From NCBI RefSeq assembly GCF_964199755.1, contig NC_133898.1:31437985-31501984 (forward strand): a DNA stretch of 64,000 nucleotides, written 5' to 3'. The notes beneath the pieces were generated by a model. It saw nothing but the letters and a program-made list of their open reading frames with translations. It was not told where the DNA came from and did not search any database. This document shows, one piece after another, positions 1 through 12,791 of the stretch; position 1 is the stretch's first letter, and every line of letters begins with the position of its first letter. Origin of the DNA: Larus michahellis. Lineage: Eukaryota > Chordata > Aves > Charadriiformes > Laridae. A program made the position numbers and the translations under genes.

Positions 1-2280
1 CTCATGTTAGTGCACTGATGATACACAAAAGGATAAAGTTCTTGTGAGCTCATTAAGTGTGGGTACCAGAAAGGGTAAGTCAGGAAGAGATTAATCTGAC
101 AGGGAATATGTGATTGATTGTACCACGTGTTTTGGGTGAGAGGGAAAAATAGAATATGTTCTTCCTAAAATTTTTACTTATTTTGAAATACTGCATATTC
201 AGAAGTATTTTTGTGATGACCAAGTAATCTACACAAGTCTACTATAGTAAGATTTAATTAAAGTGAAATAGCTGAATAAATTCTTTTAAATGCATAATTT
301 AAAATAGTGTCTTCAATCAAATGTATAGGTACAATAGTCTCCGTAAGTGAACTGCATCAGCCTAATGGCTTGCTGTTTTTTATTGGCTTTATTAACTAAG
401 AAAAAACAAACTTCTTTATGAGTTATTTTATGTTTAGGCATGATTAAAAGTTCTCACAGTATCAGGGGATAATAACGGGCAATTATATTTTGAGTTTAAA
501 ATGCATTGATTATTCCTTTCCGAGAGAACACCAATGCACAGACAATCTGCACAGAAATAACATGTCAGTAATATCACACTACTGTACAGATTTTAAAGAT
601 AAATTTCCATCTGGCAAGCAGACATTCAGGAAGGAACTGTTGCTAATGCTGCTTTCACACAGACCAAGTTCGTAAGGGATAAAACCCGGCTTGAAGCTTC
701 AGTTCTGCTTCTCACAGTTGGCAAATGTAAATATACTGTAGAGGTTTCTTAAAGAAATTGAGCACAAATAGCCGATAAGGAAAAATCTGGGTCCTACTGG
801 AATTTTTGGACTACTCAGATGGTCTTTCCAGACAACAAGAGCCAAACAGAAAAACAAAAAGGAATTCCAAAAACGACAATTACAAACCAAGAAGGAAACA
901 TGCTCTGTAAATATTAATACTTCAATGTGCTCAACAAACATCAGTTAATTTAACCCATGTGAGGGAAGATAAATAATAAACCCCTCATTTACAAATGGGA
1001 AGGCAGAAAGACAGCCTGAGGCTATCGAAATGATATCCCTGTTGACTTCAGAGGACTTTGGAGAAGGTCCCCTCTGATCTGTGCAAGGTCAGGGCTGATG
1101 ACTGCCACAGGATGCAGAACAGAGCCAGGCTCTCTTCTGTTCTTCACCACAATACTAACCCAGCATTATATGAGGTAAGATAAAGGAATAATACATAGGT
1201 GTTCACTACAAAACACGTTGAGTTTGACGGTTTCTCTAATGTACATGCCATTGATAAACATGAATAATAATACTTTCTGTTACTATAGTGCCGTTCGACC
1301 TGAGGTATTCGAGGATTGTTTACAAAAGATATTTTGTGAACACGTATTCTGGGAGGGAAGAAAAACCAATCAGACAAAAAACATATGGTACTTTTAGTAT
1401 ACATACTGTAATCGGGAGTTGTCTTTGCTAAGAGTAACTGCTACTGGTAAAAAAAGTAAATACTAAATCCGGCAGAAGGAATGGATAGGGATGGTTGAAA
1501 GATACAATCTCAAAGTGGAGTGGTAGCTGAAATCTCTAAATTTACTTCGTGCTGAGCTGTAATGAAGTGTCAGTCTCAGAATTTCATTTAGGAAAAAAAA
1601 TAATTAGCAATAGTATTGAAATATGTTCAACTGTAGTGAAATGTTTCATTTCAAATGGTGATGAAATCAAGATATAAAATATTTTGACATTATTCATCCC
1701 TATTTTGTAAAGGAAGAAAGGTTTCCTCAAAGTGTTTGATTATGTCATTGATTTTTATAACGCTTCAGCTTCATAGCGTAAAGAATAGATTTGACTGACG
1801 CTTCCATGCTTAGTCACAAGGAAGGACGCAACTACTGATTCATAAGCACCAATGGACATTGCCTTTGAAGGCCACCTGTACAAGTGCTCATGTTCCAGGC
1901 TGCTTATGAGATCAAATAGTTCAAGAAAATAGGGTTTGTCGTCTTTAGCGCTAATAAGAGTTACACAAATGTATCTGGGGAAGAGTGTGCCTCGTGGATA
2001 TTTTCTTACTTATGTTCAGCATTGCCTTTCCAATGGCCACTGTAGATTTGTTCTCCGTTTTGTGGAAACCTGATTTATATGCTAATTGGCTCACTGTGGG
2101 GTTCACTGAAATGAAGGATTATTTTAAAAGGGAACAATATTGTTACTCAACCTGGTAAGTGTGGGAGACAGCTGTCTGCGGTTCATAGTTTGAAATATTG
2201 TTTTAACAATTGTTTCTTTCCTTTTCTTAAATCAGTGGTAGAATACCGCCATTGAGGGATTTTAGATACACCTATTTTTT
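1..2280. other. Gene-free AT-rich sequence
   Basis: I see no gene, RNA or mobile element here. ORFs on either strand stay below about 90 codons and have no recognisable motif. An E-box-like CACGTG lies near position 124. Short AT-rich direct and inverted words around 2130-2215 (AATATTGTT-type) are not strong enough to call. Confidence 0.6.
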
Positions 2281-2378
2281 ATAAGAGAAACAGACTTGCA
2301 GAGAGTGGAGCTCGGAGATGGGGCACCTGTTAGTTATTTTCTCAATCAGTCGCAAACTGGGATCTGAATTCTAACAAA
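2281..2378 (+). repeat. Possible MIR-type SINE relic
   Basis: The order of short words resembles the 3' half of the MIR consensus as I know it: an AGAGAAACAGACTTGCAGAGAG stretch in the place of GAGGAAACTGAGGCTCAGAGAG, followed about 50 bases later by a word similar to GGGATTTGAAC. The match is poor and judged by eye. If real, it is an ancient tRNA-derived SINE shared by amniotes. It could equally be chance similarity. Confidence 0.25.
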
Positions 2379-2944
2379 TTTCCCTTTTCAGTTGCAAAAG
2401 TTCTTCAGGAAATGGGATTACACTGAGTTTAGAAATGTTGACTGTTTAAAACTGGTGCCAAGCTAAAAGACATGTGTTAGCCTGTGGCAGTGGTGTGGCT
2501 CCGTGCTTGGCTTTGGGGAAACAGGATGTTGTACTTTGGGGTCACATACAAATCCACCCCAGATCTGGATCTGAAAATAGCTGCTCTTTGAAAACTTCTT
2601 GCCTGTTCATGTGAACTAAAGTCTATGTCCTGAATGACAGTCCTTCATCATAAAACTTACCTGTGCTGTGGGAATTAACTGATGCTTATAAGTCAAATCT
2701 AAATTTGGGCTCAGCCGTCTGTTGTCACCATACCTTGAGCCTTGGTGCTGACTTTGAAGTTGTATTTAGATTCCTTACAGTTAGACTCGGAGCGTCCCTT
2801 CATCTGTTCCATGCAGGCTCTCAGCCTCATGTAGGCAAGGACAGCCTCCAGATGTGCTGGCGAGCATTTGGTGATGGCAAACAGTGGCTCGCGTGCAGAT
2901 GGCCTTTGACGGAAGGGCAATTATACTTAGAAGCTGTTAGTAGG

Positions 2945-2986
2945 GAAGCAAGCAGGCAGGGAGGGAGGGAGGCAGGCAGGCAGGCA
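2945..2986. repeat. GGCA/GGGA tetranucleotide tract
   Basis: A short imperfect microsatellite of GCAG, GGGA and GGCA units. It makes stop-free reading frames on both strands, which explains the overlapping ORFs of 111, 86 and 69 codons at about 2663-3087. Those ORFs are therefore not evidence of coding. Confidence 0.85.
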
Positions 2987-5900
2987 TCTGCAGAATAGCT
3001 TGGATGCAGTTCAGGCACTTGCACAAATGGAAAAAAGGAGTTAGCCAGGAACAGCCAAGCTAGAAAACCCTGTCTCTGATTGAGCAATGAGCTTCAAAAT
3101 GAAGGAGAGAAGGAACAAACAGGGCATATTTCCTCTGCGTCAAACAAGGGAAGGATAGCTGAGTTGGAAAGGCCCGGTTGGGCAAGTAGGTCAGCAAATA
3201 GGGCTACATGTCAATGCAGAGGGTGAACAGGTTGGGCACTGAAGTCAAAAGTACTTCGTCTCTGTGCTGGGAGCTGGAAGTGCTCACTGAATCTGAAAAT
3301 TTGTCAACCTACTTGGAAATCTGAGTATGCCTAATTTTAGCTAGCCAAATTTTAACACTTTGCCCTAAAGCCCATTTGTTTTTGTAATCGCCTACAGAAT
3401 TACTGCAAGGCATAAAGTTTTGAGTTTAACAAATTCTGGAAAAATAAGCGCTTGATTCTTCAGTATTTGCCAGATTAAATAATTTCTTAGTACACATCTT
3501 TTAGACCCCAAGATTTCTTAAGGTCCTGCATAATAAACTGTTTGTGGAATTAGCAATAAATTTTGTCACTGTAAGTTACTCTTTAAAGCTGGAAACAAGT
3601 ATAACATTTATTAGTGTGTTAGAGTTTGCAGTTAAAAATAGCTATCCTGTTTTCATGTAGTGAGTGCACTTTCAGGCTTGTTTTCTCCAGCTCTGTAGAT
3701 ACAGGGAAGGTGACAGAATCAGCATGAATATGTAATAGAAAACAGTATTCTTTGTATAGAAATGAAACTTATTTGCAGCATATTTTGATAAAGCAAAATC
3801 CACAAATTTTGGCTTCATTGTTACCTCTTTCAGCATTGTATTTTGGGCTATAATGAGTGTTTTACGTTACCTGTTCTAATTGCCTTATCTGAAATGTGCA
3901 GTCTGGTGGTATTAACGTTAATACATTATACAAACATGTAATGTTAACATGTTATGCAAAACCAAATGCTAACTCGTGCTCAGCACGCAGCTTTAGCACT
4001 GAGTAATTAACACACAGTGAAGGACTTAACTTCACGTCTGGCATGGGCCCCTCAGGTACCAGTCTTGCAGATGTCTATGCACCAAACTCTAGAGGAAAAT
4101 TACTGAGATTGCTGCATGCAGTACTATGAATGGCAGTTAGACTATGTAACATAGACATTTAATTTTCATAGCATTTACTAGAACTGATGGTTATTTATTT
4201 GGAAATCTCAGACATGAGGTGTTATTTGATTTAGGGAGCAGTCTATGCAATTTATTACCTCTGGTTATCCCTTGGCTCCTTGGGAAATATCTTAATAGCA
4301 TTTTCTTGATTAGCTGATTCCTAATTACATTTAGTATACCGTGTATGTTTATTTCATTCAATTAAATTTTGTAATAAATCTTCCAGGCTACGTATCACAT
4401 GTCTATTAGCTTTGAAAAACTGATGCAATGTATGTTTGTAGAGGAAAGATTTAAGCTCACTGTGGGCTTCAACCTGTGAGAGATTGAGGAATCTCTCTTA
4501 CATCAGTAGGAGAAGAACTATTGGAGCCCTCACCCCTGTGTGGAAGGTGGTGGTGGAGAAAGTTGAAGACTGAGGAGGAAGAGGGGGAGACTTGAGGCAA
4601 GAAGGATTCCAAAGAAAGGATTTAATTATATTGGAATTGACTCTAGATCATTCAGCTGGACTGAAACAAAATTAATTATAAAGCATTTGTTTTGAAGAAA
4701 CCGAGCCAGAAAAAGCACCATGCTGCCAAATAATATTTAATAATTGTATTCAGAAATTAGAAAAAGAACCCTTTGGGACTCTTAGTAGATCATTGAAACC
4801 AACTGCTCTTTTGATGAAGTATGTGTCTTTCTGAGATTAAATTACAAGGGCTGTCTCATGTTCTCATGAGATTCTGTAAACCCGTATTACATTATTTTAG
4901 TAAAAGCAAAATAAAAAGAATTAATTGGTGATCACTGACTTTATAAGAAAGGCAGAGTAGAGTTTTAACGAGCAGTTACTCAACTGTCTGTTCCACTGCT
5001 TTTCCCCAACCTGAGCCTCACGTTTTCTATGGCGCTGGGAGAAACTACTTTTCTTGAACAATTTCACATTTCCTGGCCCTGTTCATGTCTTGTAAGTGAT
5101 GACGTGTCTTAGAAAATAGAGCAACAGAAAGAGAATGATGGTTCTTGAGTGAGTTGGGAAAAACACAAGGAAACCTTTTCAAAGAGAGAAAGGGATGTGT
5201 TTACCTTTTGCTTTGGCTTCAGCAGTGTCTAGACACACTTTACGTGCTTAATGGTAACCGCAGAGCTTAGGGGAGAGTCATCTTGCTCATTAATGCCCAA
5301 AATAATTCCTCCTTGAGGCATTTGCTTCAAGGAAGTGATAGGCAGTGCCACCAAAACTTCCAAAATCAGGTTTGGCAGGACATGGCAGCATGATTTTGGC
5401 TTCTTGAAAACAAAATCTTGAACGCTGCTGATATGTACTGCCAAATGCCTCTATCCCTGGGACAGGATGTTCACACACAATGCAATTCTCCCTTGAAACT
5501 CCATGGGTGCGTATTCACTGCTAACTAATTTTAGGCAATACTTCAATGTTTATGTTGATTTGATGGATAAAGCTTTCTGAGATGTTTTGTGTAGAGAATT
5601 CAAATGTAGTCACAAATGAGAAAAACGTTAATTGGATCAGACAGCTCTGTGTTAGATTTCAGGTGCCCCACAGCTGTGAGCCTTTTTTCTTTTCAACAGT
5701 ATTTTAGTCAAGAAGTGGAATTAATGCTGGGTTTATCTTAACATTTCTGATTTTTCTGGCTTAACATGGCTCCTTTCTTGCCCAGTTTGAGACTCCCACT
5801 GGGAGATAATTGAAGTCCCTCCTGGGAGGGTTTCTGCAGCAAAACTCTTTTCTTTTCAAGCTTCTTTTCTGTTTTGCCTCACTTAAAATTGATGAAGATA

Positions 5901-7089
5901 TGGCTGGATGTGTTGACCGATTTTTTTTAAAAGGGCTATGGGTGACAAAGGTGGGCAGAATGGCTGATGTCCAGCGATACTTGGTGCAGGACTTCTTGGT
6001 AAAAAACAAATATCACTCTCATATTTTTTTAAGTGTTAGATTTCTGATTTTTTTTCAGTGTTAGGCAGATTGTCATGTCTCACGTTTCATGAAAACATTT
6101 CGTGACAAGGTATGCTGTGAAGGGTGTGCTGTGTGTGGAACAACTTGGAGGATGGAAAGATTAACTTGGCATTTGAGGATCTGGGCCTTTTCTTAATGGT
6201 CTCCTAATGGCTGTCACAGGAATTACCCTCACAGGCACTTTTCTCCCAGGATCTTTCCTCTGTAGGGAAATTTGTACTGCCTCTTCCAGATTTCAGTGAG
6301 AGAAAAGGCAGTGCTGACTCTCCTGACTTTAGCTCTACAAACAGAAGTTAAATCTCTGCCTGAAGTTCAAATCAGGAACTGTCCCTAAATTAAGAGGGAT
6401 TTGTCAATCTCTCACAGGTTCTGTCTTTGAATGTGTTCTGCTGTCTATCGCAACAACGCGTGATCTTAGAAACCTCTGTGAAAATAATGGCATAACAAGG
6501 TGAAAAGGAGTGGAAATAAAAATTCACAGCTGGGCTGATAATTGCTGAGCGACGCCTTGTGTGTAAGCACTCAGCCAGTATCCACGGCCCTGTTTTGGCT
6601 GAACAGCCTTAACCCCACCTTGGAAAGGCTGCAGGGTTCCTGGAGGCCTACAGCAAACTCTCTCCCTTAATCCCATAGGCGTTCTTTTTTTGCCAAAAAT
6701 TTCATTTTATGGATCATAAGGAAATAACAGCAAGGTAAAGCTGGGAAATGAAGAATAAAATGGAGGAAGATAAGAAAGCATGTGTGCTGTATCTTCATGC
6801 TAGGCCTTGCTTTCCAGAGGAGCCACCGTGCCCCCCAGCTGTTAGGGGACCCAGCGCTCCTGTCTGGCTTTCTGCCACAGAACAGGCAGGGCAGAGATAA
6901 CATTTCAAGGACATTTAAAAAAAAAACCCTATAACTACTTAGAAAGCCTGGTCATTCTTGCACATCTCAAACGATCCCAGCCCCTTGGAGCAGGCTTGGA
7001 TACAGAGCAGATCCCAAATGGCTTCCCCCAGGGATCATGGCTCCTGCCGCTGTGTACACATCCTGACCGTGCTCCTCGGGTACTGCCGG
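2987..7089. other. Gene-free AT-rich sequence
   Basis: No gene is supported. The stretch holds a perfect 16-bp palindrome at 3909-3924, listed separately. A GC-richer patch at about 6550-6900 contains a 78-codon minus-strand ORF without recognisable features. Other ORFs, including an antiparallel overlapping pair at 5761-6064, look like chance. T-rich and A-rich runs are short. Confidence 0.55.
3909..3924. repeat. Perfect 16-bp palindrome
   Basis: GTATTAACGTTAATAC is a perfect inverted repeat with no spacer. About 25 bases downstream lies a second word with dyad symmetry, TAACATGTTA. The pair could be dimeric transcription-factor sites or chance in AT-rich DNA. No gene lies nearby to connect them with. 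Confidence 0.9.
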
Positions 7090-7680
7090 GCGATTGCTAC
7101 ATATCAATCAGTACAAGTAAATCTATTACTGCAGCCATTATGACGGCCATAAAGTGGCTATAGAGAGAAAGTAACACCACATCACTGGGGTCTTGCCTTT
7201 GAACATGTTCTCAAAGATATAATTAAAAACACCAAGTGCTTATTTCAAAGCCAAAGTTCGTAAGTGATGGGTCTGGCATCATGCCTATTGCAGGAAGGCT
7301 AATTACACCATAAATTAAACCTTTTTTTTTTCTAACCAAACATTATGACCTTTAATAAAATTGTTTTTACAACCAGCTGTCAATAAATCATCCAGGAAAG
7401 CCAGTGAGAAATGTTCTGTGAGCACTCCACTTCTGTGAATTTCATTAGCTGCAGTTTATTTGATTTTGTGAGCTATGATGGTTTTTAAATCTCAAATTAA
7501 AAGCCCCGAACTATAAAAACTAATTCAAGAACATTAGCATCTCGGTCTCTGAAAATGAGCCTCTCTAATTGCAGAAATTAGTCAAGATTGTATAACGATC
7601 AGGAGGTCATTAAAAAAAAGAATAGTGCGTCGGCAGTGCTTGATTTGGCTACAGCAGCTCCAGAAAAGCTTTTTTTGAAC
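7090..7680. promoter_or_regulatory. Candidate conserved non-coding element
   Basis: This block has the look of vertebrate conserved non-coding DNA: no simple repeat beyond short runs, no transposon signature, no open frame, and a dense mix of homeodomain-type cores. CTAATTAC lies at 7299-7306, TAAATTAA just after, and TCTAATTGC near 7564, with CAATAAATCA-like and TCATTAG words between. A perfect GAACATGTTC dyad at 7201-7210 resembles a steroid-receptor half-site pair. Such blocks often act as distal enhancers of developmental genes. Conservation itself cannot be seen from one sequence, so the call rests on composition and motif clustering only. Confidence 0.4.
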
Positions 7681-10287
7681 GTACCCTTAACAACAAAAAA
7701 TATCTCCAGGTAGGCTGATTTGAAAGCACTGTGAAGCCTTTTAACCTAATGGTTTGATTTCTTAGACATCAGTTTTTGGACCTTATTTATTCTCTTACGC
7801 GCATCAAGCCTTTTGAGTTTGGACACGTGCAAGAAGTTACGATGCATATTGTACCATTGTGTGTGTAGCAGTGAAGTATGAGGTAACATCGATAGTCTTT
7901 ACTTCAGGAGCTCTTTTTGTTTTGCATTCTTAAGGCTCCTGTACTACTTCATGATAATTGCAAATATTTGTAGGAAATATACTATACTGCTTGATTTGTG
8001 ACTTTAAGATGGACATATTTTAAAGCTAGGCATTTTTATTAGATTGGTACCAGAAAATGAAGCTGTTAACATTCTACTCCTCTGCCTCATAAAGCTTGTC
8101 TAAGTAGAAGAATGGGTTTATTTTATGCTTTAGAAACATTTAGAAAAACTTTAAGTTTAAATCTGATAAGACAAGATAGCAATCCTTATTCTCTGCTCTT
8201 TTTTGGAATGACAGGTTTTGTCACATTTCTGTTTACTTCTTCATATTTTTTGGCATGGTCATTTCAAACTCTTCTTAACAGTCACTGTTCAACTGACTTC
8301 CCATAGCTCATTTGTGTGGAATACGTATCATAAAAGTCGGATATACCCTGCTGAGCCACACATAGCTTCCATGAGTCCTTGTTTATACAGTTGCTGACAT
8401 CTCACACAGACGTCTCTATTCTGCCCTGTGGTTTATATTCAGAAGGTTCCCCAGGAGTTCATCTATAAAGTGTGTCCACTTCCTTTATCTTTTTTGTGTT
8501 TTTTGTTTCAGGGACCCTAAAATGAATATTTAATTGTAAGGTGAAGATGAAGATGAGACTTTCTAGCACCTACTTTTTACTAGTGAATTTTAAAAATGAC
8601 CTGTTTTCCTGTACTCTCCCTCTTTTGTTCTTCCAGACTTCTTTCCTGTCCCCTGTGTCTTGTCTCAAGTACTTGTACATTGCCTGAACCAAAGGCCTTT
8701 TGGCATAAAATATGAAAAAAACATAAAAAAGTTTTGAATCTTTATTCACCATTGCAGGTTCCCTGGGAAACCTGTTGGTGTGCATGGGAGGCTTTGAGAT
8801 ACCCACTCCCCTCCTTCCATGAGCTCTCCTGAGTCTCACTCTGAGACATCAATTTCCCTGCATGTTTTCCTTCTCTGGGTCCCACAAATTGGGCCACTCA
8901 CGTATTTCTCACCATGCTTTTGATGACAGTTGCACACATGCATGCGCACTGTCAAAAATAGACATTCACATTGTGCCCTAACTTGTGGTCCCATGTGTAC
9001 CAGTGCCTAAATGCAGACATACACATGCACACGCTTGTCTTTGTTGTGGTGATTGAAGAGTCCATTTTCATGATATGGCTTGATTTTACAAAGTAGGTTA
9101 CTTCCGAAACAAACAACTTTATGTTTACATTCCTCGCTTTTGATCTTTAGTTGGAGATTCTTATCATAGGTATTCTGATGATCTTTAATGTTTTCAGACT
9201 GAATTTCAATTAATCCAGTGTTTTTTTCCCCCTAGGCATTTGCTTGCATGACACGTAACTGTCAATTAAATGCCTTGGAAAACCAGTTTGAAAAACAGGA
9301 CTCCTGCCCCCCAAAATCAAATACTGAAACATAAACTCACTTATTGTGAGAAAAATAAATCAATTATAAATTAATGCTAAAAGCAAGATGTAGGCTACTG
9401 ACGGGGGCACGAGAAATCAGAATGTATAAATATCAGTTACTTGAACTCCATGAAATATACACACACGCGTGCCTGCATGTTCACACGCGCATAATGTTAA
9501 ACTTGATCTGGACTTTTTCCTTCTGGCTTCATTAATCAACTAGCCAGTTAATCTGAAATATTTCACTTCAGCTTCACAGATCTGTTTTATGTATATACAT
9601 TTTTCAGCTTTTATTTTTGAGATTTTTTAATATTACTTGGCTTGCCCTTCCATTATTCTTGAATGTTTGAGGTTGGGGGAAAAGAAAAAGTAAATTACAG
9701 ACCCCCATGGGCTGGTGTAACACAAGAAGGCAGATGTTTTTCCCTTTTCTCAGGTCACACGTTGTTTTTAAACTGGATGCATTAAGTTCAATAAAATGCT
9801 TTAAACAGAATACAAGTTTCATGTAATAGTAGGCGTCTCTTTCTGCAACCATGTTTATCGTATGTGGAAGCCATAGGCACTTCAGATTAATGACTCCTAT
9901 TTAGTTCCTATTAAGTACTACTTTGAATAGGTATAACTTCATCCATATGGAATATGCATCATAACTGTCAGAATTGCCTTATATAGGGTATAGTTTTCAC
10001 AAGTTTTCTACCTAGCGGTCTATTAATCTATCTTTGGTTTTATTCATTCATTCATTTAAATAATGAACAATTGACTATTCCAAAGGTACCAAATAAAAAG
10101 TATTTTTCAGAAAATATTTTATCCCATATTGATTTAACAGTTAATCCTATAAAGTGAGTACTCTCTGGACACATTTTCACCATGCGTGAAAATGGAAACT
10201 CTGGCAACTGAGAGAAGAGTGTCAGCGTGTATGACTCTTGCTGTGTGATATGACTTGCTTGTTAGGTTTTTGTATCAAATTACTGCG
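7681..10287. other. Gene-free AT-rich sequence
   Basis: No gene or mobile element recognised. Part of it, roughly 9330-9600, is AT-rich with TAAATTAATG and CATTAATCAAC words and could be another weak conserved block, but I would not separate it from background. A loose CA/CG-rich stretch near 9460-9495 (ACACACGCG) is the only simple-sequence hint. The 89-codon and 82-codon minus-strand ORFs show nothing recognisable. Confidence 0.5.
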
Positions 10288-10321
10288 CTTTTTTTCCCTC
10301 TTTTTTTTTTCTTTTTTTCTT
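10288..10321. repeat. T-rich low-complexity tract
   Basis: An almost pure pyrimidine run, mostly T, interrupted by CCC and single C residues. It could be the tail of an old retrotransposed sequence or polymerase slippage; nothing recognisable adjoins it. Confidence 0.8.
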
Positions 10322-11543
10322 AACCGCTTTAGCATTAGCGGAACTACTCCTTTCATTATAATTGGGCTTTTCTTATAATTTGGTTTTGTCTTGCAGCAAG
10401 ACTCGGGAAGTTCCTAGAAGAGACAGTATAAATTATAATTATATCAATAGAAGGCAACATCTGAAGGAGACAAAATGCAAGGACTTGCATTTTCTGTCCA
10501 AATTGGCATCAGAGTTTTCAAGTTTGGATTTAAGGTTTTAGGTCAGGCCTGGTACTAGGAGAGCTTGAAACTCAGCACTTATTACTGATTACGTGATTGC
10601 CGATAGCCCCAGGCTCATCACAATTGTCCAATTTTAAAGAAGTTTCCATGAGACTTTTCTGAACTGATGTCCTTTTATTGCATTTTTACCTGGGCAGGAC
10701 ATAGAAGACAAGTATTACTTTTGTGGGTAAACTTTTTAGTTGCTGAGTGCATACCTGTTACTTTATACATGCTCCATTATTTGCCTTCCATTCTAAAGTG
10801 AAAGTAAGAGTTTTCTAGACTGCTAAAGAGTCCCTGGATTGTGGGAGTGCTCAGGGAAAGCCAAGATACCAAACACCTGTTTTTCACTAAACTTGAGGAT
10901 GTTGGGTAGGTCAAGAGGGGAGCTGTGGGTTAGCTCATTCCACTGTAAAGCAATGAAAGCCATAAAATATTATGAGCAAAAAGCCACCTGTTCTTGAATT
11001 AGTGCTCGCCGTCTACCTTTGTGGTTTAAATTGAAAGTTCAGTATCTAGGCAGCCTGTTTTCCTTTTGCCCTGACTTAACCACAGTGTGTCAATTTGTAC
11101 GGTGCCTTCACAATCGGCTCCATCTCAAAGCTCTCTGCAAAACATAAAAGCAGGTGCACACACACATCCCTTCCTCTCCCAGGCAGAGCGCCAGAGCGCA
11201 CTAACAGTAAAGCTACTTTTCTGTAAACGAAGCATAAAAATCAGGCGAGTGTCAGAAACTAAATTTGATACCAAAGTACTAGAGAAGATTTTCAGAAAGA
11301 TACATCCATCATGATGGATGGCTGAGTCAGCACTCCTTGATTTATTTCAGGTGGTGTATTCTACAAATGCAAATGCTTTCCAAGTACCAGCTCTGCTCTG
11401 GCAGCTTCATAGTCTGTCTTTGCTGGACAGAAAAGCTGATGGCCTCAGTCTATACTGCTGGGTGTCAGTGTGGTAAAGCACGAGCTGTTGTACAATTTGG
11501 TTGGTTTTGAGGGGATATTTGGTGTTTGGGGATTGGTTGGGTG
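10322..11543. other. Gene-free sequence
   Basis: No gene recognised. A 75-codon plus-strand ORF at 11087-11314 has no recognisable motif. A perfect CATCATGATG dyad sits near 11306-11315. Confidence 0.5.
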
Positions 11544-11566
11544 TTTTGTTTGTTTGTTTGTTTTTG
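11544..11566. repeat. (TTTG)n microsatellite
   Basis: Four or so tandem TTTG units. On the minus strand it gives lysine-, asparagine- and threonine-rich codons inside the 126-codon ORF at 11407-11787, which marks that ORF as non-coding. Confidence 0.85.
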
Positions 11567-12755
11567 CCTGGCACCACATTAGTTTGTTTAGCTTCAAAAT
11601 GTAAGTGTGGAAGAAAAGGAACTGACCTTATAGAAGAGCCACGAACCTGATGAGAGGTACTCTGTAGTCTGAAGGGGCAGGGCCTCATCATCCCATTACT
11701 ACATTGACCAAAAGAAAACTGTCTGAAGGCAAGAAAAGAGGATAGAGAAAGTTTTATCGTGACATGCCTGAGGAGTTGGAAGCCCAAACAGATTTTACTC
11801 TGTCCTACTCTAAAGTTAACGTCAGTGTGGCTGACTCTTGGGGACTAAATGCCATACAGGTCTCTTTTTTTTCTTTTTTTTTTTTCAGGTTTTAGTGTAT
11901 ATGCTTTTATTCTTGATCTTCCAAAAAAATGCTTGCTGTTACTGAACTCAATGATGCCTCTGTGCCTGTTTTTGCTTGTGGCAAAGGCTTTTTAATGTGT
12001 TGTATTTGCTCAGTTAGCATCCAGTTCAGTGGGCTCTGAAGTATGAGGCTGCTGTGGTATGTTACGCTCTCAGGAGCAAGTCTGTTTTTTCATTAAGTCC
12101 TTGGCTTTTAATATATTTGGGGCAACAGTTATTTTGGGCACCTACCTATGATAACTAGGTGAGAGCTTATGCTCATCCTCCCCTTCCCACGTTGTCAGTG
12201 GACAGAGAGAGCGAGCATGAGAGCATGCTTGGGGCAGTGATTCAGATACCACATGGGCTTAGGCATTGCGTCTGGAGATGCATCTCCTCTCCACAGACAG
12301 CTTGTACAGCAACTGTGCAGCAAAGCTTGGGCTAGAGTCCCTTTTAATGCTCTTTTGTGAAAAACATGTGAATGTAAGGCTCTCCAGCCTCCTCTTGGTG
12401 GCCATGGGAGGGTTGGTAGTTTATGCTAGGTCACATCCGTACACCTCTGCCACTATATCTAATGAAGCCCTAACATTAAGAGTGCAGCTTTTGTGAGCAC
12501 TCTACATAGGCAGCTCTCTGCCATTTCCACCACAGATGGCACAGTCTAAAACCATGGCCTTGCTACCAGATGAGCGCATTGGAAATGCAGGTCTGTGAAG
12601 GATGCAGGCTTCTGCAGTGGTCCATGTGCACTCCATCAGAGGTTGTTGTGAACAGGCTGGTTGTGCAGCTCCACAATGAAATTTGCACCTACTATATCAA
12701 GTTCTTGTCACTCATCTTCTGGTGGACATGAGAGAGGAGCTTTATCTTTAGCAAG
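11567..12755. other. Gene-free; GC-richer patch of unknown origin
   Basis: The part at about 12160-12660 is GC-richer than its surroundings. All frames I tried there break on stops (for example, a minus-strand frame is open for short runs only). It may be a decayed retrocopy or retroelement fragment, but I recognise no domain. A T-rich tract lies at 11865-11885. Confidence 0.4.
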
Positions 12756-12791
12756 AAAAAAAAAAATAATATTTTTTTTTTTTTTTTTTTT
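12756..12791. repeat. A11-TAATA-T20 snapback tract
   Basis: Eleven A residues (12756-12766), a five-base spacer and twenty T residues (12772-12791) form an AT-only potential hairpin. It may mark the poly(A) of an old insertion or replication slippage across a palindrome. Length is likely to vary between individuals. Confidence 0.85.

Noticed and set aside
12160..12660. Possible decayed retrocopy on the minus strand
   Set aside because: Each frame breaks repeatedly and no protein family could be named.
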